Shown: in pieces, positions 22,236-28,430 of the stretch
Layout: the number at the start of each line of letters is the position of its first letter
Numbering within the stretch: position 1 is the stretch's first letter
Source of the DNA: CAYOYK01 sp964408185
GTDB lineage: Bacteria; Bacillota; Clostridia; Christensenellales; Aristaeellaceae
Assembly (NCBI GenBank): GCA_964408185.1
Contig: CAYOYK010000029.1
Coordinates: forward strand, 1 to 28,430
DNA: 28,430 bases
Direction of reading: 5' to 3'
The notes under the pieces: model-generated
Databases searched by the model: none
The model's input: the letters and a program-made list of their open reading frames with translations, nothing else
Told to the model about the DNA's origin: nothing
Made by a program: the position numbers and the translations under genes

Positions 22236-23642
22236 TTACCTGCTACGGACGTGCCGCTTGCGGCTGCGCGCCAGCAGCGCCAGCCCCATGCCGGACAGCA
22301 GCGCCAGCCCCAGCCAAAGCCCGGTATGGCTGTCGTCTCCGGTTTTGGGGTATGTGACGGGCGCGGTAACGGTCACTCTGGCCACGCTGCTGTTTACAGC
22401 GGTTACGCCGGCAGCGGATACCTGACACAGGTAGTAGTAGGTCCCGGCGGTCAAGCCGGTGGGAATGGCAAAGGTCGCGCCCGTGCCAAGGGAGCCGCCG
22501 CTTATCGTACCGCCCGCGTTGCAGGCGTACCAGTTGTAGGTGGGGGTAGCGCTGTTGGAAACGGTGGCGGCGGCGCTTAAGCTGCCTGATACACCGCCTA
22601 GGGGGAATGTGGAAGCCGCGGCAGGCTGTGTGGTTACGGTAATGCTGTGCGGCGCGGTCACGGTCACTCTGGCCACGCTGCTGTTTACGGCGGTTGCGCC
22701 GGCAGCGGATACCTGACACAGGTAGTAGTAGGTCCCGGCGGTCAAGCCGGTGGGAATGGCAAAGGTCGCGCCCGTGCCAAGGGAGCCGCCGCTTATCGTA
22801 CCGCCCGCGTTGCAGGCGTACCAGTTGTAGGTGGGGGTAGCGCTGTTGGAAATGGTGGCGGCGGCGCTTAAGCTGCCTGATACGCCGCCTAGGGGGAATG
22901 TGGAAGCCGCGGCAGGCTGCGTGGTCACGGTAATGCTGTGCTGCCGGGTCACGGTAAGGGTGTAGGTGTTGGTGGTACCGGCCGTATCATTGGCGGTAAT
23001 GACGATGGGAATGGTGTTGATGCCATAGCTCAGGTTCACGGTGGTCGGGCTGCCGCTGGCGGCCGCGGTACCGCCCACGGTCATGCCGACCACGCCGGTG
23101 CCGGTGCTGAGCGTGGGCGTAACGGTAAGGCTGCTTGTGGAGCTTGGCACCGTGGCGGTGTAAGAGTACGTAGCCTTATAGAACGAGGGGGAAAGCGTTC
23201 CGGCGGACAGCGCAAGGCTTTTCAGCGACAGGTCGTAAAACTTGGAGGTGGCGTCCGTGGTCACGGCTCCGCTGGATGTAAAAAACAACAACGAGCCGTA
23301 ATTATAGAACACCGCGCCGTCGCTCAGGGAAAGGTCTGACACAGGAAGGGAAATACTCCAATAGTTGTATATAGTTCCTGAGGAAGAACCACTTATGGTC
23401 ACGCGAGATGAAGCTGCGAGCAGTAAGCTTCCTCGCACCGTCAGCGAATGGCCGTTCAGAGAAATATTCCGCTCAACAGCGAAATTCTTCCCAGCCGATA
23501 TCTCCGAATCGTCTGTAAGGGAATAGTCGCTTGAGACAGTACCCTCCAAGTAATTCACCGCCCGCGCCGCGCCGGGCAGCAAAAACAGCCCCATACACAG
23601 GCACAACAGAGCCGCCAAAAGCTTGGTTGACAAATGTTTCAT
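22236..23642 (-). CDS. Cell-wall-anchored surface protein with cadherin-like and duplicated Ig-like domains
   Basis: Predicted sortase substrate of 468 residues. Signal peptide about 1-28 (MKHLSTKLLAALLCLCMGLF, ending GAARA). An N-terminal beta-rich segment (SLNGHSLTVRGSLLLAASS) is followed by a cadherin-like beta-sandwich segment (about 145-235, SAGTLSPSFYKATYSYTATV to NTYTLTVTR). Two 97-residue Ig-like repeats then differ at only about two residues (ATISN/ATVSN, AGATA/AGVTA). The C-terminus has a sorting signal: YPKTG (431-435), a hydrophobic helix and the basic tail RSRKRHVRSR; Tyr replaces the Leu of LPXTG. Start 23642 has AAAGGAG upstream; a 22-residue longer frame spoils the signal peptide. 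The N-terminal third is clearly less GC-rich than neighbouring genes. Probably adhesion or surface display. Confidence 0.85.
   Translation of the reverse strand: MKHLSTKLLAALLCLCMGLFLLPGAARAVNYLEGTVSSDYSLTDDSEISAGKNFAVERNISLNGHSLTVRGSLLLAASSRVTISGSSSGTIYNYWSISLPVSDLSLSDGAVFYNYGSLLFFTSSGAVTTDATSKFYDLSLKSLALSAGTLSPSFYKATYSYTATVPSSTSSLTVTPTLSTGTGVVGMTVGGTAAASGSPTTVNLSYGINTIPIVITANDTAGTTNTYTLTVTRQHSITVTTQPAAASTFPLGGVSGSLSAAATISNSATPTYNWYACNAGGTISGGSLGTGATFAIPTGLTAGTYYYLCQVSAAGATAVNSSVARVTVTAPHSITVTTQPAAASTFPLGGVSGSLSAAATVSNSATPTYNWYACNAGGTISGGSLGTGATFAIPTGLTAGTYYYLCQVSAAGVTAVNSSVARVTVTAPVTYPKTGDDSHTGLWLGLALLSGMGLALLARSRKRHVRSR
22362..22943 (-). repeat. 291-bp tandem duplication inside the surface-protein gene
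   Basis: Two copies with a period of 291 bases (97 codons), differing at only a handful of bases. Near identity including silent positions points to recent duplication or gene conversion, and to copy-number variation between strains. Confidence 0.93.
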
Positions 23643-23834
23643 TGCGTTTGCTCCTTTTGGGGCGCCATGAGCGCAGAATATGAAAGGAATGGCATAGATT
23701 CCCTGCATAATGTATCATAGCTTTTGCCTTGGCGCAAGGGCTTTTTGGCATGAGCTGCCATCGCTTTTGCGGATGGGATCCGGCGCGGCTGTCCCAATGC
23801 AACGTTCTGGTGCTCCAACGCCTCGCGCAGGGGG
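23643..23834. other. Divergent intergenic region, nothing firmly recognised
   Basis: Lies between the surface-protein gene (minus) and the AbrB/ABC operon (plus). It holds the ribosome site of the former near 23650 and a possible promoter at 23709-23737. A short minus-strand open frame (to about 23869; DDGNPLREALEHQNVALGQP) lacks a start signal; it could be a gene remnant, but I cannot identify it. Confidence 0.4.
23709..23737 (-). promoter_or_regulatory. Possible promoter of the surface-protein gene
   Basis: On the minus strand: TTGCGC (23737-23732), 17 bases, TACATT (23714-23709). An overlapping TATGAT offers an alternative -10 without a good -35. Weak match. Confidence 0.35.
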
Positions 23835-23863
23835 TTGCCGTCATCGGGGCGCGGTGGTATACT
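23835..23863 (+). promoter_or_regulatory. Promoter of the abrB-ABC operon
   Basis: -35 TTGCCG (23835-23840), 17-base spacer, -10 TATACT (23858-23863), 57 bases before the ATG at 23921. Confidence 0.65.
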
Positions 23864-23920
23864 AAACACGAAAGGTAGGAATAGTCATACTTTTCACACC
23901 GACGAACGCAAGGAGGGCTT

Positions 23921-24163
23921 ATGCGCATTGAAAGAGTATCCTTGCCTGAGCAGGGCAAGCACATCTTCGGCTCCGTCAAGGTAGGGCAAAAGGGCCAGAT
24001 CGTCATCCCCAAGGCCGCAAGGGAGATCTTCGGCATACAGCCGGGCGACAGCCTGGTGGTGCTGGGCGACGAGCACACCGGCCTCGCCCTGATGCGCACG
24101 GAGAAATTCCTGCATGTGTTCCATGACGTATTCCCGGACAACGAAACGGAGGCTTCCAAATGA
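23921..24163 (+). CDS. AbrB/SpoVT/MazE-type DNA-binding protein
   Basis: Small regulator of 80 residues. The swapped-hairpin AbrB domain covers about residues 15-60: GSVKVGQKGQIVIPKAAREIFGIQPGDSLVVLGDE matches the KV...GQIVIPK.aRe.lgI.pGD.L pattern. The tail LMRTEKFLHVFHDVFPDNE may be a dimerisation or linker part. It is the first gene of a three-gene operon; its stop overlaps the ABC ATPase start as ATGA, so it probably controls the exporter (inference). Ribosome site AAGGAGGG. It could instead be half of a toxin-antitoxin pair, but no toxin-like gene is adjacent. Confidence 0.9.
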   Translation: MRIERVSLPEQGKHIFGSVKVGQKGQIVIPKAAREIFGIQPGDSLVVLGDEHTGLALMRTEKFLHVFHDVFPDNETEASK

Positions 24164-24912
24164 ATGACACGCCAGCCATCGTGCTGAACGGATTGACCAA
24201 GCGCTTTCAGGGGCGCACCGCTGTGGATGCGCTCTCGCTAAGCATCGCAAGGGGCGAGTTCTTCTCCCTGCTGGGGCAGAACGGCGCGGGCAAAACCACC
24301 ACCATCCGCATGCTGAGTGGCCTCAGCCTGCCCACCGACGGCAGCGCAAGCATACTGGGGCACGACCTCGCCAAGGAGGCCGACGCGGCCAAGGCTCTCA
24401 CCAACGTCTCCCCGCAGGAGACCGCCGTCGCGCCGCGCCTGAGCGTGCGGGAGAACGTCGCGCTCATCAGCCAGCTCTACGGCCATAGCCGCGCGGAGGC
24501 CGAACGGCGCGCCGATGAGCTGCTGGCCGTCTTTGCGCTGGCCGACCGCGCCAAGGACCGCGCGTGCAAGCTGTCCGGCGGCATGCAGCGCAGGCTGTCC
24601 ATCGCCATGGCCCTCGTGACCGACCCGCAGGTGCTCTTTCTGGACGAGCCCACCCTTGGGCTGGACGTGCGCGCCCGCCGCGAGCTGTGGAAGCACATTC
24701 AGGCGCTCAAGGGCCGCGTGACCGTGGTGCTCACCACCCACTATCTGGAGGAGGCCGAGGCCCTCAGCGACCGAATCGCCATCATGGACAAGGGCCGGCT
24801 CAAGGCGCTGGGCACCGTGGAGGAGCTCAAGGCGCTCACTCATACCGATACGCTGGAGGACGCTTTCCTCCAGCTCACCGACGAACCTGCTGAAACGGAG
24901 GCGGAAGCATGA
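24160..24912 (+). CDS. ABC transporter ATP-binding protein (ABC-2 exporter type)
   Basis: ATPase of 250 residues that powers the adjacent permease. Walker A GQNGAGKTT (39-47), Q-loop Gln86 (NVSPQET), signature LSGGMQRR (138-145), Walker B VLFLDEPT (158-165) with catalytic Glu163, D-loop GLD, and H-switch His194 (LTTHYLEEAEALSDRIAIM). The arrangement is that of the CcmA/DrrA/NatA group, which exports drugs, lipids or ions; the substrate is not predictable. Overlaps of 4 bases with both neighbours show a tightly coupled operon. Confidence 0.96.
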   Translation: MNDTPAIVLNGLTKRFQGRTAVDALSLSIARGEFFSLLGQNGAGKTTTIRMLSGLSLPTDGSASILGHDLAKEADAAKALTNVSPQETAVAPRLSVRENVALISQLYGHSRAEAERRADELLAVFALADRAKDRACKLSGGMQRRLSIAMALVTDPQVLFLDEPTLGLDVRARRELWKHIQALKGRVTVVLTTHYLEEAEALSDRIAIMDKGRLKALGTVEELKALTHTDTLEDAFLQLTDEPAETEAEA

Positions 24913-25634
24913 AAACCCGCGCGTTTGCAACCCGTAACCTCAAGGAGATGCTCCGCGATCCCCTGCAGCTTTTGTTTGCCATCGGCCTGCCGGCGGCGCT
25001 GATCTGCATGCTGAGCATCCTGCGCCGGAGAATCGGCACGGAGATCTTCCCCATTGATACGCTCGCGCCGGGCATGGCGGTGTTCAGCTTTACGTTTCTA
25101 TCGCTGTTTGGCGGCACGCTGATCGCCAACGACCGGGGCACGAGCTTTCTGAGCCGTCTGTTCGCCAGCCCGATGAAGCCGAGCGAGTACATCCTGGGCT
25201 ACGCGCTGCCGATGTTCCCCATCGCCGTGCTGCAAAGCGTCGTCTGCCTTGGGCTGGGGCTCTGCTTTGGCATGACGCTGAGCTGGAATGTGCTGCTATG
25301 CGTGGCTGCGCTGCTGCCATCCGCGTTCCTGTTTATCGCTATCGGGCTGCTGCTGGGCGCGGCGTTCTCCGCAACGCAGGTCACGGGCGTGGGGAACATC
25401 CTCATCCAAGCAGCCGCGTGGCTGAGCGGGCTGTGGTTTGACTTGGAGCTGGTGGGCGGCGCGTTTCAGACGGTGTGCCTATGCCTGCCGTTCGCGCACG
25501 CGGTGCGGCTGGCGACGGCGGCGGTCACGGGCGAGTATGCGCAACTTTGGCCGCACTTCTGGCCGGTTATGCTGTACGCGGGCGCGTTCTTTGCCCTCGC
25601 CTGCGTGGTGTTTCGGAAAAAGATGACCAACTAG
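24909..25634 (+). CDS. ABC-2 type transporter permease
   Basis: Membrane subunit of 241 residues with about six transmembrane helices: LLFAIGLPAALICML near the N-terminus, MAVFSFTFLSLFGG, YALPMFPIAVLQSVVCLGLGLCFG, LLCVAALLPSAFLFIAIGLLLG, a VGNILIQAAAWLSGLWF segment, and a final FWPVMLYAGAFFALACVVF. The cytosolic loop after helix 2 (NDRGTSFLSRLFASPMKPSEYILGY) is the usual ABC-2 coupling region. ATG 24909 overlaps the ATPase stop by four bases and follows GGAGG. It ends the operon, with the terminator at 25812-25838. Confidence 0.93.
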   Translation: MKTRAFATRNLKEMLRDPLQLLFAIGLPAALICMLSILRRRIGTEIFPIDTLAPGMAVFSFTFLSLFGGTLIANDRGTSFLSRLFASPMKPSEYILGYALPMFPIAVLQSVVCLGLGLCFGMTLSWNVLLCVAALLPSAFLFIAIGLLLGAAFSATQVTGVGNILIQAAAWLSGLWFDLELVGGAFQTVCLCLPFAHAVRLATAAVTGEYAQLWPHFWPVMLYAGAFFALACVVFRKKMTN

Positions 25635-25811
25635 GGGAGTGGACACGCGGCGATGCGGCCTCTGCGGGGTGCGAGTACCTAGCCTGCGGGCCGCGTGCCC
25701 CGGCTGGCACGGCATGCGCCGCCGCAGAGGTCGGCTTGCGCGGCAGCGTGCCCCGGCTGGCATGCCTCCCGCGCCCGCTGGCACGGCCCTCCGCACGCCT
25801 TCCGGCATAAC
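25635..25811. other. GC-rich intergenic region with a 17-bp direct repeat
   Basis: No gene seen. GCGTGCCCCGGCTGGCA is present at 25693-25709 and again at 25746-25762, with a looser third echo (GCCCGCTGGCACGG) near 25780. It lies between convergent genes, upstream of a bidirectional terminator. Confidence 0.6.
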
Positions 25812-25838
25812 AAACCCCGCCCATCAGGGCGGGGTTTT
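25812..25838. terminator. Bidirectional terminator
   Basis: AAA, stem CCCCGCCC (25815-25822), loop ATCA, stem GGGCGGGG (25827-25834), TTTT. The A and T runs make it symmetrical, so it can serve both the ABC operon (plus) and the kinase gene (minus). Confidence 0.92.
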
Positions 25839-25886
25839 CACGCGAGCAAATTGTTCTAACAAGGGCCAAGGGGCCGCATGCCCCCC

Positions 25887-26903
25887 TTATCTTCCAAATA
25901 CGATCTCCTCATACCGCGCCAGCGGGAGCTGGCTCGTGATCCCCTCGCGCTCGGCGGCGGTCTGCGCGCGGCCCAGCAACAGCTGCTGCGCCCACAGCAC
26001 CGCGCCCACGCAGGGCGGCACGCCCAGCAGCACGGTTTCCGTTTCCAACGGCGTACCCTCGTACAGGTAGCGCTCAAAGCACTCCAACAGGCCGGGATAC
26101 ACGCATTTGACGAACACGCTGCCCACCAGCACCATCGTGACCGGCTCGCGGAAGCGCAGACGCTCCACGCATGCCGCCGCGCTGCGCCCAAGGCGCTCGC
26201 CCATATCGTCGAGGATCGCGCGCGCGTCGCGGTCGCCCGCAATGGCGAGCCGCTGCGTAAGCAGGTTCAGGCGCGTCACGTTCTCGGCGGTCAGGACTCG
26301 GCCCATGTGCGCGGCCATCATGTATTCGTCGTCGCGCAGGCCCAGCAGCGCGAGCACCTCGTCCGACAGGGGCGTGCGCGGGTAGCCGCGATAGAGCTGA
26401 TCGTACGCCGTTTGGCAGAGGCGCACCGCTACGTGCATGCCGCCCGCCGCGTCGCACGTCAGCTCGCCAATGCCGCCGATTTGCAGGTATCCGCCCTCGT
26501 CGTCCATGCCCACCAGCACCGTGCCCGTGCCGTTGACCACGCAAACGCCCGTGCCGGATGGGCTTCCGCCCTTGAGCCCCAGCACCGCGTCGTTGCGCGC
26601 GTCCAGCAGGCCCATGCCCCAGCGCCCGATGCGCGCCAGCATCGCCTCGCGCTGGTCGGGCAGATCCAGCCCCGCAAGGCCCATCGCGGCTGCCGCGATA
26701 TCCCCCATGCCCAGCCCGTTGCGGGCAAGCAGCGCCTCCACATGGGCGCGCATGAGCGCGTCGGCCTCATCGTAGCCGCCGGGCAGAGCCTCGTGGCTGC
26801 ATGTGCCCGTGCGCAGGATATCCGTCAGCTTGCCCTCGACGGTGTACAACAGGTAATCGCATTTTGTGTTGCCGCCGTCCACTCCCAAGAGGTACTTGGC
26901 CAT
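25887..26903 (-). CDS. BadF/BadG-family kinase, N-acetylglucosamine kinase-like
   Basis: ASKHA-fold ATPase of 338 residues, most likely a sugar kinase (GlcNAc kinase-like). ATP-binding motifs: phosphate-1 LLGVDGGNTKCDYLLY at the N-terminus, a middle GLAGLDLPDQ, phosphate-2 VVNGTGTVLVGMD, then LQIGGIGELTCDAAGG, and a C-terminal VLVGSVFVKCVYPGL in the adenosine motif position. The BadF/BadG Pfam family also contains CoA-reductase activators, but those carry iron-sulfur cysteines not seen here. It starts nine bases after the GH4 stop, with GGAGG overlapping that stop codon, so the two genes are cotranscribed. The likely job is to phosphorylate a sugar released or imported alongside the GH4 substrate (inference). 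Confidence 0.85.
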   Translation of the reverse strand: MAKYLLGVDGGNTKCDYLLYTVEGKLTDILRTGTCSHEALPGGYDEADALMRAHVEALLARNGLGMGDIAAAAMGLAGLDLPDQREAMLARIGRWGMGLLDARNDAVLGLKGGSPSGTGVCVVNGTGTVLVGMDDEGGYLQIGGIGELTCDAAGGMHVAVRLCQTAYDQLYRGYPRTPLSDEVLALLGLRDDEYMMAAHMGRVLTAENVTRLNLLTQRLAIAGDRDARAILDDMGERLGRSAAACVERLRFREPVTMVLVGSVFVKCVYPGLLECFERYLYEGTPLETETVLLGVPPCVGAVLWAQQLLLGRAQTAAEREGITSQLPLARYEEIVFGR

Positions 26904-26912
26904 ACATCCTCC

Positions 26913-28193
26913 TTATTTGGCAAACTGCGGCAGATACCGCTTGTGCGCCTCCAGCATCGCGTCAAAGCAGGCGGTGGCCGCGTCGTAATCGTTAATCATG
27001 GGGCAGGTGGTCAGCGCGAGGATCGCCGCGTCCCGGTCGCCGGTGAGGGCGGCCCGCACGGTGTAATGCTCGTAGGCCTTCCAGCGCTGAATCAGCGTGG
27101 CGATGTGCTCGTTGCCCGGATGCGTGAGGGGGATCGGGGTCGCGCCGTTCTTATCGATATACGCGGCGATCTCCACCACGTCGCTGTCCAGCAGATAGGG
27201 CACCGCGCCCTTCGCCTGCACGTTGACCTCGTGGATCTCGTGCAGGTCGTTATAGATGGCGTTGACCAGCGAGATGGCGCAGAGCGAGTAGTTTGCGCCG
27301 CCGCGGCTCTCCAGCAGCTTGGGCTTGATGTGGAGGGCGTTGTCCTGATAGAGCTGGAGTAGTTCCTCCTCAATTTCCATGCAGCGCTGGGCGCGGCACT
27401 GGGGCGTATGGTTTTGCAGCGTATCCAGCTTGTGATGGATGTGGTACACGTACTCAAGGTACGGCGAGGGAATGGCGCGCAGCATGCGGACGAGCTCCGG
27501 CGCGAAGCCCTGCGCGGGGATGTTCTTCATGCTTTCGGCGGTCACGCCCTTATCGATGGCCTCGGCCAGCCGATCCACGCCGCCGTCCATGATGCTGGTC
27601 ACCCACGTCAGGTGGTTGAGCCCCGCAAACTCGAAGAACGCGTCCTTGCTGGTGCCAAGCTGTTCGCCGATGGACTTTTTCATGTTAAAGGGCACGTTGC
27701 ACATGCCCATCATGCGGATATCGGCGTTGTTCAGCAGCGCCTCGGCCACAATGCCGCTGGGGTTGCTAAAGTTGATGAGGAACGCGTCCGGGCACAACGC
27801 CTTCATGCGGTCGGCGATGTGCATCAGCTGCGGGATCGTCCTCTGCGCCTTAAAGAAGCCGCCGATGCCCATGGTTTCCTGCCCGATGAGCCCAAACCTC
27901 AGCGGGATGGTCTCATCCAGCTCGCGCGCGGGCAGCTTGCCCACGCGGATCTGCGCCAGCACAAAGTCCGCGCCCGTGAGCGCCTCGTCCAGCTCCATGG
28001 TCAGGCGGGTTTCCGCCTTGAGCGGCGAGGCCGCCACCATGCGCTGGGCCAGACCGCCGACGATGCGCAGCTTGCGCTCGTCGATATCCATCAGGTCGAT
28101 CTTCTCCACCGGCAGGCTGTCCCGATAATTGATGATCCCTTCGATCAGCTCCGGCGTGTAGGTGCTTCCCGCTCCGATGATGGCAATTTTCAT
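26913..28193 (-). CDS. GH4 6-phospho-beta-glucosidase
   Basis: NAD- and metal-dependent glycosidase of 426 residues that hydrolyses 6-phospho-beta-glucosides (such as cellobiose-6-phosphate) in the cytoplasm by an oxidation-elimination route. N-terminal NAD-binding motif MKIAIIGAGSTYTPELIEG; FVLAQIRVGKLPARELDE; NPSG (144-147); metal-site Cys165 in GMCNVPFNMKKS; and His194 in FAGLNHLTWV. The CNVP form of the metal motif is that of 6-phospho-beta-glucosidases, as opposed to CHE/CDMP-type members. Start 28193 has AAAGGAG eight bases upstream. The gene is first in a pair with the BadF-type kinase. Transport genes may lie outside the window. Confidence 0.95.
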   Translation of the reverse strand: MKIAIIGAGSTYTPELIEGIINYRDSLPVEKIDLMDIDERKLRIVGGLAQRMVAASPLKAETRLTMELDEALTGADFVLAQIRVGKLPARELDETIPLRFGLIGQETMGIGGFFKAQRTIPQLMHIADRMKALCPDAFLINFSNPSGIVAEALLNNADIRMMGMCNVPFNMKKSIGEQLGTSKDAFFEFAGLNHLTWVTSIMDGGVDRLAEAIDKGVTAESMKNIPAQGFAPELVRMLRAIPSPYLEYVYHIHHKLDTLQNHTPQCRAQRCMEIEEELLQLYQDNALHIKPKLLESRGGANYSLCAISLVNAIYNDLHEIHEVNVQAKGAVPYLLDSDVVEIAAYIDKNGATPIPLTHPGNEHIATLIQRWKAYEHYTVRAALTGDRDAAILALTTCPMINDYDAATACFDAMLEAHKRYLPQFAK

Positions 28194-28335
28194 GGTGATG
28201 CTCCTTTTTGCGGCGTTGCCGCTGTTGGTGTGTGGGGGTGCGCGTGTGCCGCGCGGCTTTGCGCCTGTGCGGCGCAGCATTGCGCCTGCGGGCGCGGGAG
28301 GGCGGCCCTGCGGGGCCGCAGGGGCAGACAACATC
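28194..28335. other. Upstream region of the GH4 gene
   Basis: The ribosome site AAAGGAG lies next to the gene. Beyond it are GC-rich short hairpins (GCGCCTGCGGGCGC near 28284, GCGGCCCTGCGGGGCCGC near 28302). No convincing -35/-10 pair is seen, so the promoter may lie beyond repeat B or outside the window. Confidence 0.45.
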
Positions 28336-28420
28336 GCGTTCCCTAGGGGGAAGCAAGCGCCGCAGGCGCGGTGAGGGGGACGAAGTCCCCTCTTACAAGG
28401 GCGCTTTAGCGCCCGCCGTC
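28336..28420. repeat. Structured repeat family B, copy 2
   Basis: An 85-base match to 13151-13238: GCGTTCCCTAGGGGGAAGC; a hairpin with stem CGCC/GGCG in place of ACGGC/GCCGT; GGTGAGG; the GGGGAC-GAA-GTCCCC hairpin; CTCTTAC; and GGGCGC-TTTA-GCGCCC. It ends GCCGTC as in copy 1. It lies upstream of the GH4-kinase operon, and similar GC-rich hairpins precede it. Confidence 0.85.
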
Positions 28421-28430
28421 GGGCCGGGGT

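Noticed and set aside
20401..22425. A 674-codon open frame on the plus strand
   Set aside because: It runs through the tandem repeat, antisense of the Sel1-repeat gene and a terminator; no motif and no ribosome site.
23639..23869. Small minus-strand gene upstream of the surface protein
   Set aside because: No ribosome site, overlaps the surface-protein start and the abrB promoter, and the translation is not recognised; at most a remnant.

Overview
The window looks like chromosome of a high-GC member of the Clostridia (Firmicutes), probably a gut-type lineage. The evidence is as follows: AGGAGG-type ribosome binding sites and TTGACA-N17-TATAAT-type promoters; a GatCAB amidotransferase operon; a ProS with the C-terminal zinc domain of the archaeal/eukaryotic-type enzyme; a type III glutamine synthetase; an HPr/Crh-like protein; and a Gram-positive sorting-signal surface protein. 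The assignment is by gene content only. No rRNA, tRNA, CRISPR array, transposase or phage gene was seen.

Layout. Positions 2-1431 (+) hold the end of proS and an overlapping HAD phosphatase, then a terminator. Positions 1957-6298 (-) are a starch/maltodextrin operon: a LacI-type regulator first, then a secreted GH13 amylase (MPDLN type), then a cytoplasmic neopullulanase-like GH13 (MPKLN type). The promoter carries a CAAACGTTTG operator at the start site. Positions 6754-8360 (-) encode two exported proteins, a transglutaminase-like protein and a YbjN-like protein. Positions 8618-12016 (+) are gatC-gatA-gatB, where gatC is enlarged by a tandem duplication of its own linker. A Crh-like HPr paralogue without the catalytic histidine follows (12217-12474). 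Positions 13237-13953 (-) encode a GntR/UTRA regulator, divergent from glnN (14223-16313, +). Then come an MBOAT O-acyltransferase flanked by two DHHW-type paralogues (16358-20218, +), which is an exopolysaccharide or wall-polymer O-acetylation cassette. On the minus strand follow an exported Sel1-repeat protein (20650-21756) and a sorting-signal surface protein with two nearly identical Ig-like repeats (22236-23642). Positions 23921-25634 (+) are an AbrB-type regulator plus a two-gene ABC exporter. Positions 25887-28193 (-) are a GH4 6-phospho-beta-glucosidase and a BadF/BadG-type sugar kinase.

How the genes fit together. Much of the window concerns carbohydrate use: extracellular alpha-glucan attack followed by intracellular dextrin hydrolysis, phospho-glycoside hydrolysis with a sugar kinase, and a Crh-like protein that could link to catabolite control. 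The rest concerns surface chemistry (O-acetylation, anchored protein, exported Sel1 and transglutaminase proteins), nitrogen assimilation and translation.

The most unusual signal is between genes. All four tail-to-tail intergenic regions carry repeats. Two hold copies of a ~256-bp element about 96% identical, built around a perfect 28-bp palindrome (1655-1923 and 12759-13025). A second family (13151-13238 and 28336-28420) has an internal hairpin whose two arms have both changed while pairing is kept, suggesting selection for structure. A 142-bp tandem duplication sits at 20292-20640. These repeats and the remodelled gatC are the best candidates for something undescribed.
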